A stretch of DNA of 58,076 nucleotides from an uncultured Chloroflexales bacterium. Its GTDB lineage: Bacteria > Chloroflexota > Chloroflexia > Chloroflexales > Chloroflexaceae. The position numbers and the translations under genes are program-made. Shown here one piece after another: positions 42,114 through 50,096 of the stretch. Under the pieces are notes generated by a model. The model was given only the letters and a program-made list of their open reading frames with translations, was not told the DNA's origin and did not search any database. Within the stretch, counting starts at the first letter, position 1. Each line of letters begins with the position of its first letter. The stretch covers positions 1 through 58,076 of the forward strand of contig CALGUG010000017.1 in assembly GCA_937902315.1 (NCBI GenBank), read 5' to 3'.

Positions 42114-43025
42114 TTAGGCTTGTTGAGGCGTTTGCTTAGTGCTTTGCTGTTGTTCGTTCAGCGCTGCGATGATGATTCCGCTCAAAAGCACAATGAAGCC
42201 GATCAACTGTAGTGGAACGAAGTGCTCGCCCAGAAAGATCACCGCCAAGATGGCTGAAGCGATCGGTTCGCCCAGCGTCGCGACTGCAATAAAGGTCGCC
42301 GAGAGATATTTGATGGCCCAGTTGAAGGAGGTATGGCCCAGAAGCTGCGGCCCAAGCGCGATACAGAGCAGCAAAATATAGACGATGGGCGAGAAGCCGA
42401 GCACCTGTTGACCGCTCACTACGACGGCGATCAGCAGCACGAGGGCGGCGCTGCTATAGACCAGCCAGATGTAGCTCAGGATCGAGAGCGTTTTGCGCAG
42501 GCTGCGCCCGATCAGCAGATAGCCGCTGACCGTGATCGCGCCGATCAGCGCCAAGATATCGCCGAGCACCGGGTTTGAGCCGCTGCTATCGCCGCTGCTA
42601 TCGCTGAGGCCGATCAAGACCGAGCCGACGATGGTGAGAACGATGCCTGCGATGGCGGCTTTGCTCAAGCGTTCGCGGAAGATCAAGAGACTCGCCAAGC
42701 CGACCCAGAGCGGGTTGGTCGAAACCAGCGCCACACTGCTGGCGACCGAAGTATAGGCCAGCGAGCTGATCCAGGTATAGAAGTGGAGCGCCAAGAAGAG
42801 GCCGGATAGCAGGCCGAGGCCGATCTCACGTTTCGTTAGCCTGCTGATCTCTCCGCTTGCACGTGCCAAGGTGATCGGCGTCAAAATCAGCGATGCGATC
42901 ACCAAGCGTCCCGCTGAGATCACCAACGACGACATGCCTTCGGCTTGAGCGCCGCGAATCAGTAACGAGGAGCTTGAAACGACCAGAATGCCTCCCAACA
43001 AGACCAGCATAGCACGTAAACGCAT
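42114..43025 (-). CDS. EamA-family (DMT superfamily) transporter
   Basis: A 303-residue protein with ten membrane helices in two five-helix EamA repeats. The first runs through AGRLVIASLILTPITLAR and LALHFYTWISSLAYTSVASSVALVSTNPLWVGL, the second through LLGHTSFNWAIKYLSATFIAVATLGEPIASAILAVIFLGE. Both carry the typical proline-containing signature. Members export amino acids or other small metabolites; specificity is not predictable. ATG 43025 follows AGAGAGGAAG; the longer frame beginning at 43100 lacks such a site. Confidence 0.85.
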   Translation of the reverse strand: MRLRAMLVLLGGILVVSSSSLLIRGAQAEGMSSLVISAGRLVIASLILTPITLARASGEISRLTKREIGLGLLSGLFLALHFYTWISSLAYTSVASSVALVSTNPLWVGLASLLIFRERLSKAAIAGIVLTIVGSVLIGLSDSSGDSSGSNPVLGDILALIGAITVSGYLLIGRSLRKTLSILSYIWLVYSSAALVLLIAVVVSGQQVLGFSPIVYILLLCIALGPQLLGHTSFNWAIKYLSATFIAVATLGEPIASAILAVIFLGEHFVPLQLIGFIVLLSGIIIAALNEQQQSTKQTPQQA

Positions 43026-43132
43026 ATTCTTCCTCTCTGTAGCAGGCTGCAATCGAGCTACAAAGATACTCGCGCCTGTCGTGCTTGTCAAAGGGCACAA
43101 AGCGCCCCAACTTTAAAAGCTTAGCGTCACTT

Positions 43133-43421
43133 GTGCAATGAAAGACAATGAAGATCCCTCACAACAAAAAGAGAGAAGTTCCACTCTGCCGAAGGCCAAT
43201 CTGCCAACTTGACATGCTTAGGTCTGGCTGGCATGATTAAGCCCAGCAACGCTCGCTTCACTACCATTGATCATTGATACGCGATCCGTTTAAAGGCTTA
43301 TTCCTCTCGCAATGCCTGAAAACGAGAGGAAAGAGATGTGTGAAATTTCACACATCAAAAAGAGAGAAGTTCCACTCTGCCGAAGGCCAAAAAGCCGTAA
43401 GCTGATCGACCGAATTTGTTA
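43133..43421 (-). repeat. Two family B repeats upstream of aroA
   Basis: A partial copy (about 43133-43200) and a fuller one (43278-43421) each carry AGAAGTTCCACTCTGCCGAA. The second ends in CGAATTTGTTA at 43411-43421 and starts TACGCGATCCG. It also contains TGTGTGAAATTTCACACA, a perfect 18-bp palindrome near 43336-43353. No gene is seen in 43026-43475. Confidence 0.75.
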
Positions 43422-43475
43422 TTGAAGAGTTTGGCTCGCGCTTGATGCGGCCACGAATCGTGACTGAAGGAAGCT

Positions 43476-44753
43476 ATGACCTCTGAAATCATTAGGCCAC
43501 TGAGCCGCCCGCTTGACGCCGTGGTTCGGGTGCCCGGCTCCAAAAGTGTAACCAATCGTGCCCTTCTTCTGGCGGCCCTCGCCGATGGCCCTTCGACCCT
43601 GCGAGGCGCTCTGTTTAGCGACGATAGCCATTGGTTTATCGACGGCCTGCGCCGCTTGGGCATTGCCGTCGAAGACGACAAAGACAAGGCCGAAGTGCGG
43701 GTTCAAGGCGTGGGCGGCGCGGCGCCCAATCCCCAAGCCGACCTCTGGGTGGAGCTGGCTGGCACGGCGGCCCGCTTCCTCTTGGCCTACGTCTGTATCG
43801 GCCACGGGCGCTACACTCTCGACGGCACCGCGCGCATGCGCCAGCGCCCCATGGCCGATCTGCTGCAGACCTTGGGCGAGTTAGGCGCCGATTGTCAGAG
43901 CCAGGGCGAGCACGGTGGCCTGCCGGTCTTGGTCAAGGCCCACGGCCTGCGAGGCGGTTCGGCTGGCATTGCTGGCAACGTCTCGAGCCAGTTCCTCTCA
44001 GCCCTGCTGATGGTCGCGCCCTACGCTCAAAACGACGTCGAGTTGCGCCTCACCACGCCCCTGGCGGCTGGCCCCTACGTCGATATCACGGTCGCGATGA
44101 TGCAGCAGTTCGGGGTCGAGCTCGAGCGCGACGGCTACGATTGGTTCCGTGTTCCGGCCGGCCAGCGCTACCGAGCGCGCGACTACAACATCGAGCCGGA
44201 CGCCTCGAACGCCTCCTACTTCTTGGCGGCGGCGGCCTTGAGCGGCGGTCGGGTGCGCCTCGACGGCTTAGGCGCTGGTGCCATGCAGGGCGATATCCGC
44301 TTCCTCGACGTGCTCGAGCAGATGGGCTGCAAGGTCACGCGCGCTTCGGAGTGGGTCGAGGTGCAAGGCCCCGAGCAGTTGCGCGGCATCGAGATCGATA
44401 TGAGCCACATCCCCGATATGACGATCACCTTGGCGGCACTGGCGCCCTTCGCCGACCGCCCGACCGTCATCAACAACGTGGCTTTGATCCGCCATCACGA
44501 GACCGACCGCATCTCGGCGGTTGTGACCGAATTGCGCAAGCTCGGTGTGCAGGTCGAAGAGCGCGAAGACGGCATGACGATCTATCCGGGCTGGAAGCAG
44601 GGCGCGACCATCTCGACCTATCACGACCACCGCATGGCGATGGGTTTCGCGCTGACCGGCCTCAAGATCCCCAATGTCGAGATCAGCGGGGCCGAGTGCG
44701 TTGCGAAGACCTTCCCCGACTTTTTCGAGCGATGGCGCGCCCTGTTCGATTAG
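43476..44753 (+). CDS. aroA: 3-phosphoshikimate 1-carboxyvinyltransferase (EPSP synthase)
   Basis: Transfers the enolpyruvyl group of PEP to shikimate-3-phosphate in aromatic amino acid synthesis; it is the target of glyphosate. The 425-residue protein opens with VRVPGSKSVTNRALLLAALADGPS, whose lysine and serine bind substrates. It continues with LAGTAARFLLAY, then DGTARMRQRPM, GNVSSQFLSALLM and DMTITLAALAPFADRPTVINNVALIRHHETDRI, and ends in DHRMAMGFALTGL. These motifs are intact. A GAAGGAAG ribosome binding site precedes the ATG. The sequence becomes markedly GC-rich through the gene, which causes a 447-codon overlapping open frame that is not a gene. No other aro gene adjoins it. Confidence 0.94.
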   Translation: MTSEIIRPLSRPLDAVVRVPGSKSVTNRALLLAALADGPSTLRGALFSDDSHWFIDGLRRLGIAVEDDKDKAEVRVQGVGGAAPNPQADLWVELAGTAARFLLAYVCIGHGRYTLDGTARMRQRPMADLLQTLGELGADCQSQGEHGGLPVLVKAHGLRGGSAGIAGNVSSQFLSALLMVAPYAQNDVELRLTTPLAAGPYVDITVAMMQQFGVELERDGYDWFRVPAGQRYRARDYNIEPDASNASYFLAAAALSGGRVRLDGLGAGAMQGDIRFLDVLEQMGCKVTRASEWVEVQGPEQLRGIEIDMSHIPDMTITLAALAPFADRPTVINNVALIRHHETDRISAVVTELRKLGVQVEEREDGMTIYPGWKQGATISTYHDHRMAMGFALTGLKIPNVEISGAECVAKTFPDFFERWRALFD

Positions 44754-44760
44754 CTTTTGT

Positions 44761-45060
44761 ATCTGGCGGAGCGGCTTCTCGCTCCCATGCGGTCCTCAGC
44801 GCGTCCGCCTCCGGCTACAAAATGGCTGTTCCAACTCCAGAGGCTGCTTGCTGCTGCCTGCGCAGCTTGCGCTGCGAATCGCTGGGTTCGCTACCTTCGT
44901 TGCTTGCGCTGCGAATCGCGTTGGGCAAGCGCTGCCTTTTCGCCGAAGCTTCAATGCCATGCAGCGAGCGATAGCAGCCGAATGTTGGCAGCCAGACTCT
45001 GATAGCCGAAGGCGGACGCGCTAGAAGCCGAATGGGAGGAAAGGACCTCGCCGCCTGAAG
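44761..45060. repeat. Family A composite, 300 bp with ~60-bp terminal inverted repeats
   Basis: The left end (TCTGGCGGAGCGGCTTCTCG...GCGTCCGCCTCCGGCTAC) and the complement of the right end (CTTCAGGCGGCGAGGTCC...GCGTCCGCCTTCGGCTAT) match over about 60 bases. The interior has two copies of CTTGCGCTGCGAATCGC (near 44868 and 44905) and no coding capacity. Confidence 0.8.
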
Positions 45061-45084
45061 CTAAAAGCCAAGTGTGCGAAGCGA

Positions 45085-45120
45085 AAGAACGGGTTAGGTT
45101 TTGCGACCTAACCCGTTCTT
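45085..45120 (-). terminator. Terminator of the propeller-protein gene
   Basis: AAGAACGGGTTAGGT and ACCTAACCCGTTCTT form a perfect 15-bp stem, 19 bases beyond the minus-strand stop. Confidence 0.85.
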
Positions 45121-45138
45121 GTGTGTTAGAACAGAGAC

Positions 45139-48057
45139 TTACTTCTTGACGATCGGTAGATGGACCGTGTAGCTGCTCGCTTGGCCGATCAGGGCGAACT
45201 CGGTGAAGTGATCGAGCACCACTGTGACGGTCTTGGCCGCCGTATCGACCTTACAGCCGTTGCAGGGCAGAATGTTGACCCACTTCTGGCCGTCCCAGTA
45301 GGCGACGTTCAGCTTGGTTGGGTCGGTCACGCCGGCCGCGCGCAATTGCGCATCGCTGTAAGGAACGGTCAAGGTGTAGCTCTTGTCGAACTTCGTCACC
45401 TTGGCGCCGTTGGCGTCGACGCCTTCGAGGCGGAAGCTGCGGATCAGCCTGTAGCCATTCGGTTGCGGCTTGTTGCTGGCGAACTGAGGCGTGTAGTCGA
45501 TGCGGGTATCTTTGGCAACCGCGCCAGCCGGGAAGTTGACCTTGGTGCCATCGGCATCGGCCACCTGACCGCCGTTGGCGGGGGTGATCTTGGCCGTGGC
45601 GGTAGCGCCACCCCAGGCCGCGAAGCCCGACGAGCCGTAGCCGCCCGCTTTATCGAAGGAGCCGCCCGCATAGATGGTATCGGTGCTTACATCCATCGCG
45701 GTCACTTTGGTATATTGATCGCTGCCGTATGCAATGCCGCTGCCGAGGGTCGACCACTTCTTGTTGAGCGTGTCGTACTTGGCGATGAAGCGCGCGTTGC
45801 TATCGCCAGCCGAGGTGAATTTGCCGCCCACGAAGAGCGTATTGCCCTTGGCCGCCAGCGCGTAGACGCTTGGCTCGTTAGTACCGCCCACACCCACATT
45901 CAGACCTGACCAGGTGTTGTTGTTGGAGCTCCAGCGCGCGATGCCTTCGACCGCCGCGGTGCCAGCAAGGTTGAAGTCGCCGCCCACATAGACATCGCCG
46001 CCGATGATCGTTACGGCCTTCACGTCTGTGCCGAAGCCGCTATAGCCATCGGTGGTGACGCCCGGCTCTTGTTGGGCGGTCTGTGGGCCAAGCGTGAACC
46101 AGTTGTCGGTGGAGCGATCCCAGCCGACCACGTTGTTGACCAGATGGTAGTTGTTAATGTCTTGCGGGTTGGTGCCGATGTTGTGAATGGTCTGGAAGTG
46201 GCCGCCAGCGATAACGGTCGTGCCTTGAACGTCTAGGGCATAGACCAGCGTGCTCACTTCGCGGCCTTCGTCGCCGATCTCGTAGATGCGCAGCTTGTTG
46301 CCGAAGGCGTTCCACTTGCTGCCGTCCCACCAAGCTAGGTCGTAGGCGGTGACACCGCCAGCTGCGGTGAAGTCGCCGCCCGCGTAGAGGATGCCATCGC
46401 TGTAGGCCAGTGCGTAGACGGTGCCGTTGATGCCGTTGCCCAACGACGACCAGGTCTTGGTGGCGCTGTTCCACTTGGCGATGTTGAGCGCGCTGACGCT
46501 GCCCGCTTGGGTGAAGTCGCCCGCTACGTAGAGATCGTTGCCGACCGCGAGGGTGGCTTGAATGCGGCCGTTGACGCCGCCGTCGAGCGCGCTCCACTTG
46601 GTGCCGTTCCACATAGCGATGTTTTTGGTGATCAGACCGCCCGCGACTTCGAACACGCCCGCGATATAGACGTTGTTAGCTGCGTCGACCGAGATGCTGT
46701 TGATCTCGCCCGGTAAGCGGCTGTATTGGTTTTGAGCTGTGCCGAAGCCGAGCGGAATCCACTCGCTGCCCTTCAAGAGCGCGATGTTATCGACCCGCAT
46801 GCCGCCAGCTAGTCGGAAGCTACCGCCGACATAGACGCCAGCGTTGGTCGCTAGCAAGCTATAGACGCTGTCGTACTCTTCGGCGAAGGCTTTGTTGGTG
46901 GTGGTGCTCCATTGGCTGCCGTTCCAGCGCGCCAGAGCTTTGCTCGCTACACCGCCCGCGCTGGTGAATTCGCCGCCCACATAGAGGTAGGTGCCGTCGT
47001 GAGTTAAGCTGCGCACCGGGCCCCAGTAGGCCTCGTTCGCGTTGGGCATGCCCGAGCCGAGCGCCTTCCAGCCGTTCTCCCACATCGCGATGTGGTTGAC
47101 CGCTAAGCCGCCGGCCTTCTTGAATTTGCCGCCCACGTAGACCTGGGTGTTAGCACCATTTTTGCGCACCAGGAGCGCGCCAACGTAGCCTTGGGGCCAG
47201 AAGCTATCGCCCGATTCGATATCGCCCAACGACGACCAGGAGTTGCCATCCCACACGGCCAAGGAGTAAGCCTGCAGGCCGCCAGCGCGTTGGAACTGGC
47301 CTGCTACGTAGACCTTGTTGTCTAGGACTTGAATGGCGTGCACTTCGCCCTCGGGCACGAGTTTGTTCTCGAACTGGTCGTAGTTCATAATGCCGCCACC
47401 CAAGGCGCTCCACTTGCTGCCATCCCAAACGGCGATGCTGTTGGCAGCCACGCCATCGATATGGGTGAACTTACCGCCGACGTAGATCTTGCCATTGGCG
47501 GCGGCTACGCTGTAGAGATGACCTTCTTGGCTGCCGTACTCACCTTGGATGATCACGCCGGTGCCGTTGCCCAAGATCTTCCAGCTTTTGCTGGCGTTGT
47601 CCCAGCGCGCCAAACCGGCTACGTCGATATCGCCCGCCTTGCGCAGGTAGGTGCCCACCGCATAGACGCCCTTTTCGTCGGCTGCGATCTGCTCGGGCTG
47701 GCTGCCCAGGCCCTCGCCCAGCGCATGCCACATCTTGCCGTCCCACTTAGCGATATTGTTGGCGCGGGTGTTGCCAGCGGTTGAGAACTGGCCGCTGACG
47801 TAGATATTTCCAAGCCCATCTTGGGCTATATTGCGAATATCGCCCTCAACGCCTGCCATCGAGAAGATGTTCGACCAACGCTCATCTCCTGCGGCAGCGA
47901 GTTCGATCTCTGTTTGGGGTGCGGGCTGCGCATCAAGCGTATGACTTGCTGCAGCTTGCGCTTGGTTTTGCAAGAAAGCGAGGTTGCTTGCGCCCAATGC
48001 AAGACAACAGCTCAAAAAGATAAAGAAACGTCTGAATTTTGTGTGTAACGAGAGCAT
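45139..48057 (-). CDS. Secreted 14-repeat propeller protein with ZU5-like domain
   Basis: A 972-residue exported protein. The signal peptide (RRFFIFLSCCLALG...) ends near QAQA-AAS. Residues about 60-830 hold 14 degenerate repeats of about 50-55 residues with the form VYVGGxFTxAGGVxANxIAxWDGxxWSALGxG, probably two seven-bladed propellers. A ZU5-like module follows (ITPANGGQVADADGTKVNFP, GAVAKDTRIDYTPQ), then a domain ending DHFTEFALIG. The last residues SSYTVHLPIVKK resemble the LPLV-type tail seen on many exported Chloroflexota proteins, perhaps a surface-sorting tag (inference). ATG 48057 follows GAAGGATAGG; a TTG six codons earlier is a worse start. The role is unknown; adhesion or binding is plausible. 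Confidence 0.8.
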   Translation of the reverse strand: MLSLHTKFRRFFIFLSCCLALGASNLAFLQNQAQAAASHTLDAQPAPQTEIELAAAGDERWSNIFSMAGVEGDIRNIAQDGLGNIYVSGQFSTAGNTRANNIAKWDGKMWHALGEGLGSQPEQIAADEKGVYAVGTYLRKAGDIDVAGLARWDNASKSWKILGNGTGVIIQGEYGSQEGHLYSVAAANGKIYVGGKFTHIDGVAANSIAVWDGSKWSALGGGIMNYDQFENKLVPEGEVHAIQVLDNKVYVAGQFQRAGGLQAYSLAVWDGNSWSSLGDIESGDSFWPQGYVGALLVRKNGANTQVYVGGKFKKAGGLAVNHIAMWENGWKALGSGMPNANEAYWGPVRSLTHDGTYLYVGGEFTSAGGVASKALARWNGSQWSTTTNKAFAEEYDSVYSLLATNAGVYVGGSFRLAGGMRVDNIALLKGSEWIPLGFGTAQNQYSRLPGEINSISVDAANNVYIAGVFEVAGGLITKNIAMWNGTKWSALDGGVNGRIQATLAVGNDLYVAGDFTQAGSVSALNIAKWNSATKTWSSLGNGINGTVYALAYSDGILYAGGDFTAAGGVTAYDLAWWDGSKWNAFGNKLRIYEIGDEGREVSTLVYALDVQGTTVIAGGHFQTIHNIGTNPQDINNYHLVNNVVGWDRSTDNWFTLGPQTAQQEPGVTTDGYSGFGTDVKAVTIIGGDVYVGGDFNLAGTAAVEGIARWSSNNNTWSGLNVGVGGTNEPSVYALAAKGNTLFVGGKFTSAGDSNARFIAKYDTLNKKWSTLGSGIAYGSDQYTKVTAMDVSTDTIYAGGSFDKAGGYGSSGFAAWGGATATAKITPANGGQVADADGTKVNFPAGAVAKDTRIDYTPQFASNKPQPNGYRLIRSFRLEGVDANGAKVTKFDKSYTLTVPYSDAQLRAAGVTDPTKLNVAYWDGQKWVNILPCNGCKVDTAAKTVTVVLDHFTEFALIGQASSYTVHLPIVKK

Positions 48058-48517
48058 ACCTATCCTTCGTAACAATCATTAACAGTGCGATTAACTCCGG
48101 AAACAGGCAATACGAAGCTAAGACCATGTAAAACATGGCTGACAAGAGGAAATTACTCTAAAAAGAGTTTAGGTGACTAAAATGGGTTAATGGCCTACAA
48201 AGTTGTTCAAGACACGTGTAGTTCTCCTAAGTAGAGTATATCGAGCGGTTATTGGTGATGTTTGGGCTCTGTTGAAGTAATATGCGGTACGAATGTACTT
48301 TGCGCCTCAGTCTAAAGAAGGGGTTTTAGACTCAGAAAAAGAGTTTGGTGAAGATAGTGAAGAATTTGTTGACTGTGTGCTTAATCCTCCGTGATGCATG
48401 AAAAATTTGGCTAAAATAGCTATACGTCGCAAAGATTAAAAAGCTCCAGCGAATATTCGAAGAAATGACGATTTGTACAAATATACATCTCAAGTATGAG
48501 ATGATCGGCTTAGAACG

Positions 48518-48599
48518 CTTTTCTTCTTAGACGCAGGTAGTATCAAATTTGCTTCATCCTTTTCTTCTTAGACGCAGCTAGTTTCAGATTTGCTTCATC
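48518..48599. repeat. 41-bp direct repeat, two copies
   Basis: CTTTTCTTCTTAGACGCAG starts both copies, at 48518 and 48559, which differ at about three positions. It lies about 60 bases upstream of the deacetylase start. The rest of 48058-48656 is AT-rich with no recognised feature. Confidence 0.85.
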
Positions 48600-48656
48600 C
48601 TTGTGGAAAATGGTATAGTTGAGTGTCTGTCGAGAAAGAGGAGTGCGTAGGTTTGT

Positions 48657-49883
48657 ATGCGACCTTCATACCGCCCCGTCCCAAAACGCAAATCGGCCCG
48701 TCCGCGACCCTACCTTTGGATCGCTCTGGCAGCCCTGTCCTTGCTTTTTTTGACTTCGCCCATCCCTGTGCCGCAGCGCTTTCGAGCTTTTGCTAGTCGT
48801 GGAGCTGATACTACCTCTCTGCCGACCGCCCAGATCGCGCTCGATCCCGAGAGCCATGCAGCAGCGGTTTTGAGCTTGACGCCTCTGGTCGATCCTAACG
48901 CGCGCCAGATCGCTTGGGCAGCCTCGCCGACCTCTAGCCCGATCCCGCCCAGCCCGACGTCGAGCGAGACGCCCACGCCCGAGCCGTCGCCGACCTATGC
49001 GCACCCGACTCGCACGCCGCTTCCGCCCACGGCGACCCTCTCGCCGCCGCTGCTAATCATCACTTCGCCGCCTGCGCCCGCTATCACCGCCGTGATGGAG
49101 CTGCAGGCTACTTCGGCTGCGCCGCCCACCCTGATGCCATCGCCCTCGCCTGCGCCGCCCGTTCAGTACCAGCCCGCTCCTGCGGGGCCGCAGGCTGCCA
49201 CAGGCCAAGCGCTCTACATCCCGACCCTGATGTACCACTACGTGCGCTACGTCGATCCGAACCTCGACCCCCTGGGTTACAACCTCTCGGTTACGCCCGA
49301 GAACCTCGCCGCCCAGCTCGACTGGATCGCCCAACAGGGCTATACCACGGTGACGATGGATACCTTGATGCGTTGTCGTTACGGCGGCAGCCCCGAGCAG
49401 CCCTGCCCGGCCAAGCCGATCGCGTTGACCTTCGACGATGGTTACGAAGACGCCTTCACGCAGGCTTTTCCCGCTCTGCAACAGCGCGGCATGGTCGCAA
49501 CCTTCTACATCATCACCAACTTTGTCGGCAGCCCGATGTATCTGAATTGGGATCAGATCCGCATTATGCGCGCGGCCGGTATGGAGATCGGTGCCCACAC
49601 CCAGAACCACCCCGACCTGACGATCTTGAGTATCGAGCAGGCCCGCGACGAGATCGCTGGCTCCAAAGCGATCATCGAGGCCCAGCTCGGCGAGCCGATC
49701 CGCAGCTTCTGTTATCCTGCGGGGCGCTTCAGCGGCAATATCGTCAACTTGGTCAAAGAGGCTGGTTTCACCAACGCCACCACCACCATGTCTGACCTGC
49801 CCCAATCAGGCGATTTTATGCTGCCCCGCATCCGCGTCGAAGGCTCCTACTCCTTGGCGACCTTTCAATCGCTTGTGCCCTAG
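48657..49883 (+). CDS. Polysaccharide deacetylase (CE4/NodB) with membrane anchor and Pro/Thr stalk
   Basis: A 408-residue protein. One N-terminal membrane helix (about 18-37; PYLWIALAALSLLFLTSP) probably acts as an uncleaved anchor. A Pro/Ser/Thr-rich linker follows (about 85-185). The NodB domain starts at PTLMYHYVRYVDPN, has the metal-binding TFDDGYED (first motif), then HTQNHPDLT with two histidines (second motif), and later FCYPAGRFSG and the LPRIRV end. These are the residues of an active CE4 deacetylase acting on acetylated glycans such as peptidoglycan or exopolysaccharide. Start ATG 48657; no clear ribosome binding site besides AGGAGTG 14-20 bases upstream. Confidence 0.87.
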   Translation: MRPSYRPVPKRKSARPRPYLWIALAALSLLFLTSPIPVPQRFRAFASRGADTTSLPTAQIALDPESHAAAVLSLTPLVDPNARQIAWAASPTSSPIPPSPTSSETPTPEPSPTYAHPTRTPLPPTATLSPPLLIITSPPAPAITAVMELQATSAAPPTLMPSPSPAPPVQYQPAPAGPQAATGQALYIPTLMYHYVRYVDPNLDPLGYNLSVTPENLAAQLDWIAQQGYTTVTMDTLMRCRYGGSPEQPCPAKPIALTFDDGYEDAFTQAFPALQQRGMVATFYIITNFVGSPMYLNWDQIRIMRAAGMEIGAHTQNHPDLTILSIEQARDEIAGSKAIIEAQLGEPIRSFCYPAGRFSGNIVNLVKEAGFTNATTTMSDLPQSGDFMLPRIRVEGSYSLATFQSLVP

Positions 49884-49950
49884 CCTTAGCTGAGCCATAG
49901 ATCGCGGCCATAGCGAAGCTTTTTCTGCATTTCAGCTCGCTCATTAGTTT

Positions 49951-50010
49951 GGCGGAGAGGCTTCTCGCTCCCATTCGGCTTCTAGCGCGTCCGCCTTCGG
50001 CTATCAACAG
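49951..50010 (-). repeat. Family A repeat, half element
   Basis: GGCGGAGAGGCTTCTCGCTC, CCATTCGGCTTCTAGCGCG, TCCGCCTTCGGCTATCAAC. GGCGGA pairs with TCCGCC across about 40 bases. Confidence 0.8.
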
Positions 50011-50079
50011 CAGTTCCGCTTACAGACGGCTGCTGCGCTCGGGCGCGGCCTTCGCTGTGCAAGCAGCGCGCTGCTCCAT

Positions 50080-50087
50080 GGTATAAT
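50080..50087 (+). promoter_or_regulatory. Extended -10 promoter abutting a start codon
   Basis: TGGTATAAT (TG-n-TATAAT) has its hexamer at 50082-50087; the ATG at 50097 begins 10 bases later. The predicted transcript would have essentially no leader. Confidence 0.55.
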
Positions 50088-50096
50088 CCTCGCCAG

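Noticed and set aside
43631..44974. 447-codon plus-strand ORF overlapping aroA
   Set aside because: aroA in the other frame has all EPSP synthase motifs. This frame is Arg/Gly/Ala-rich as expected from a shifted GC-rich gene, and it runs on into the repeat DNA.
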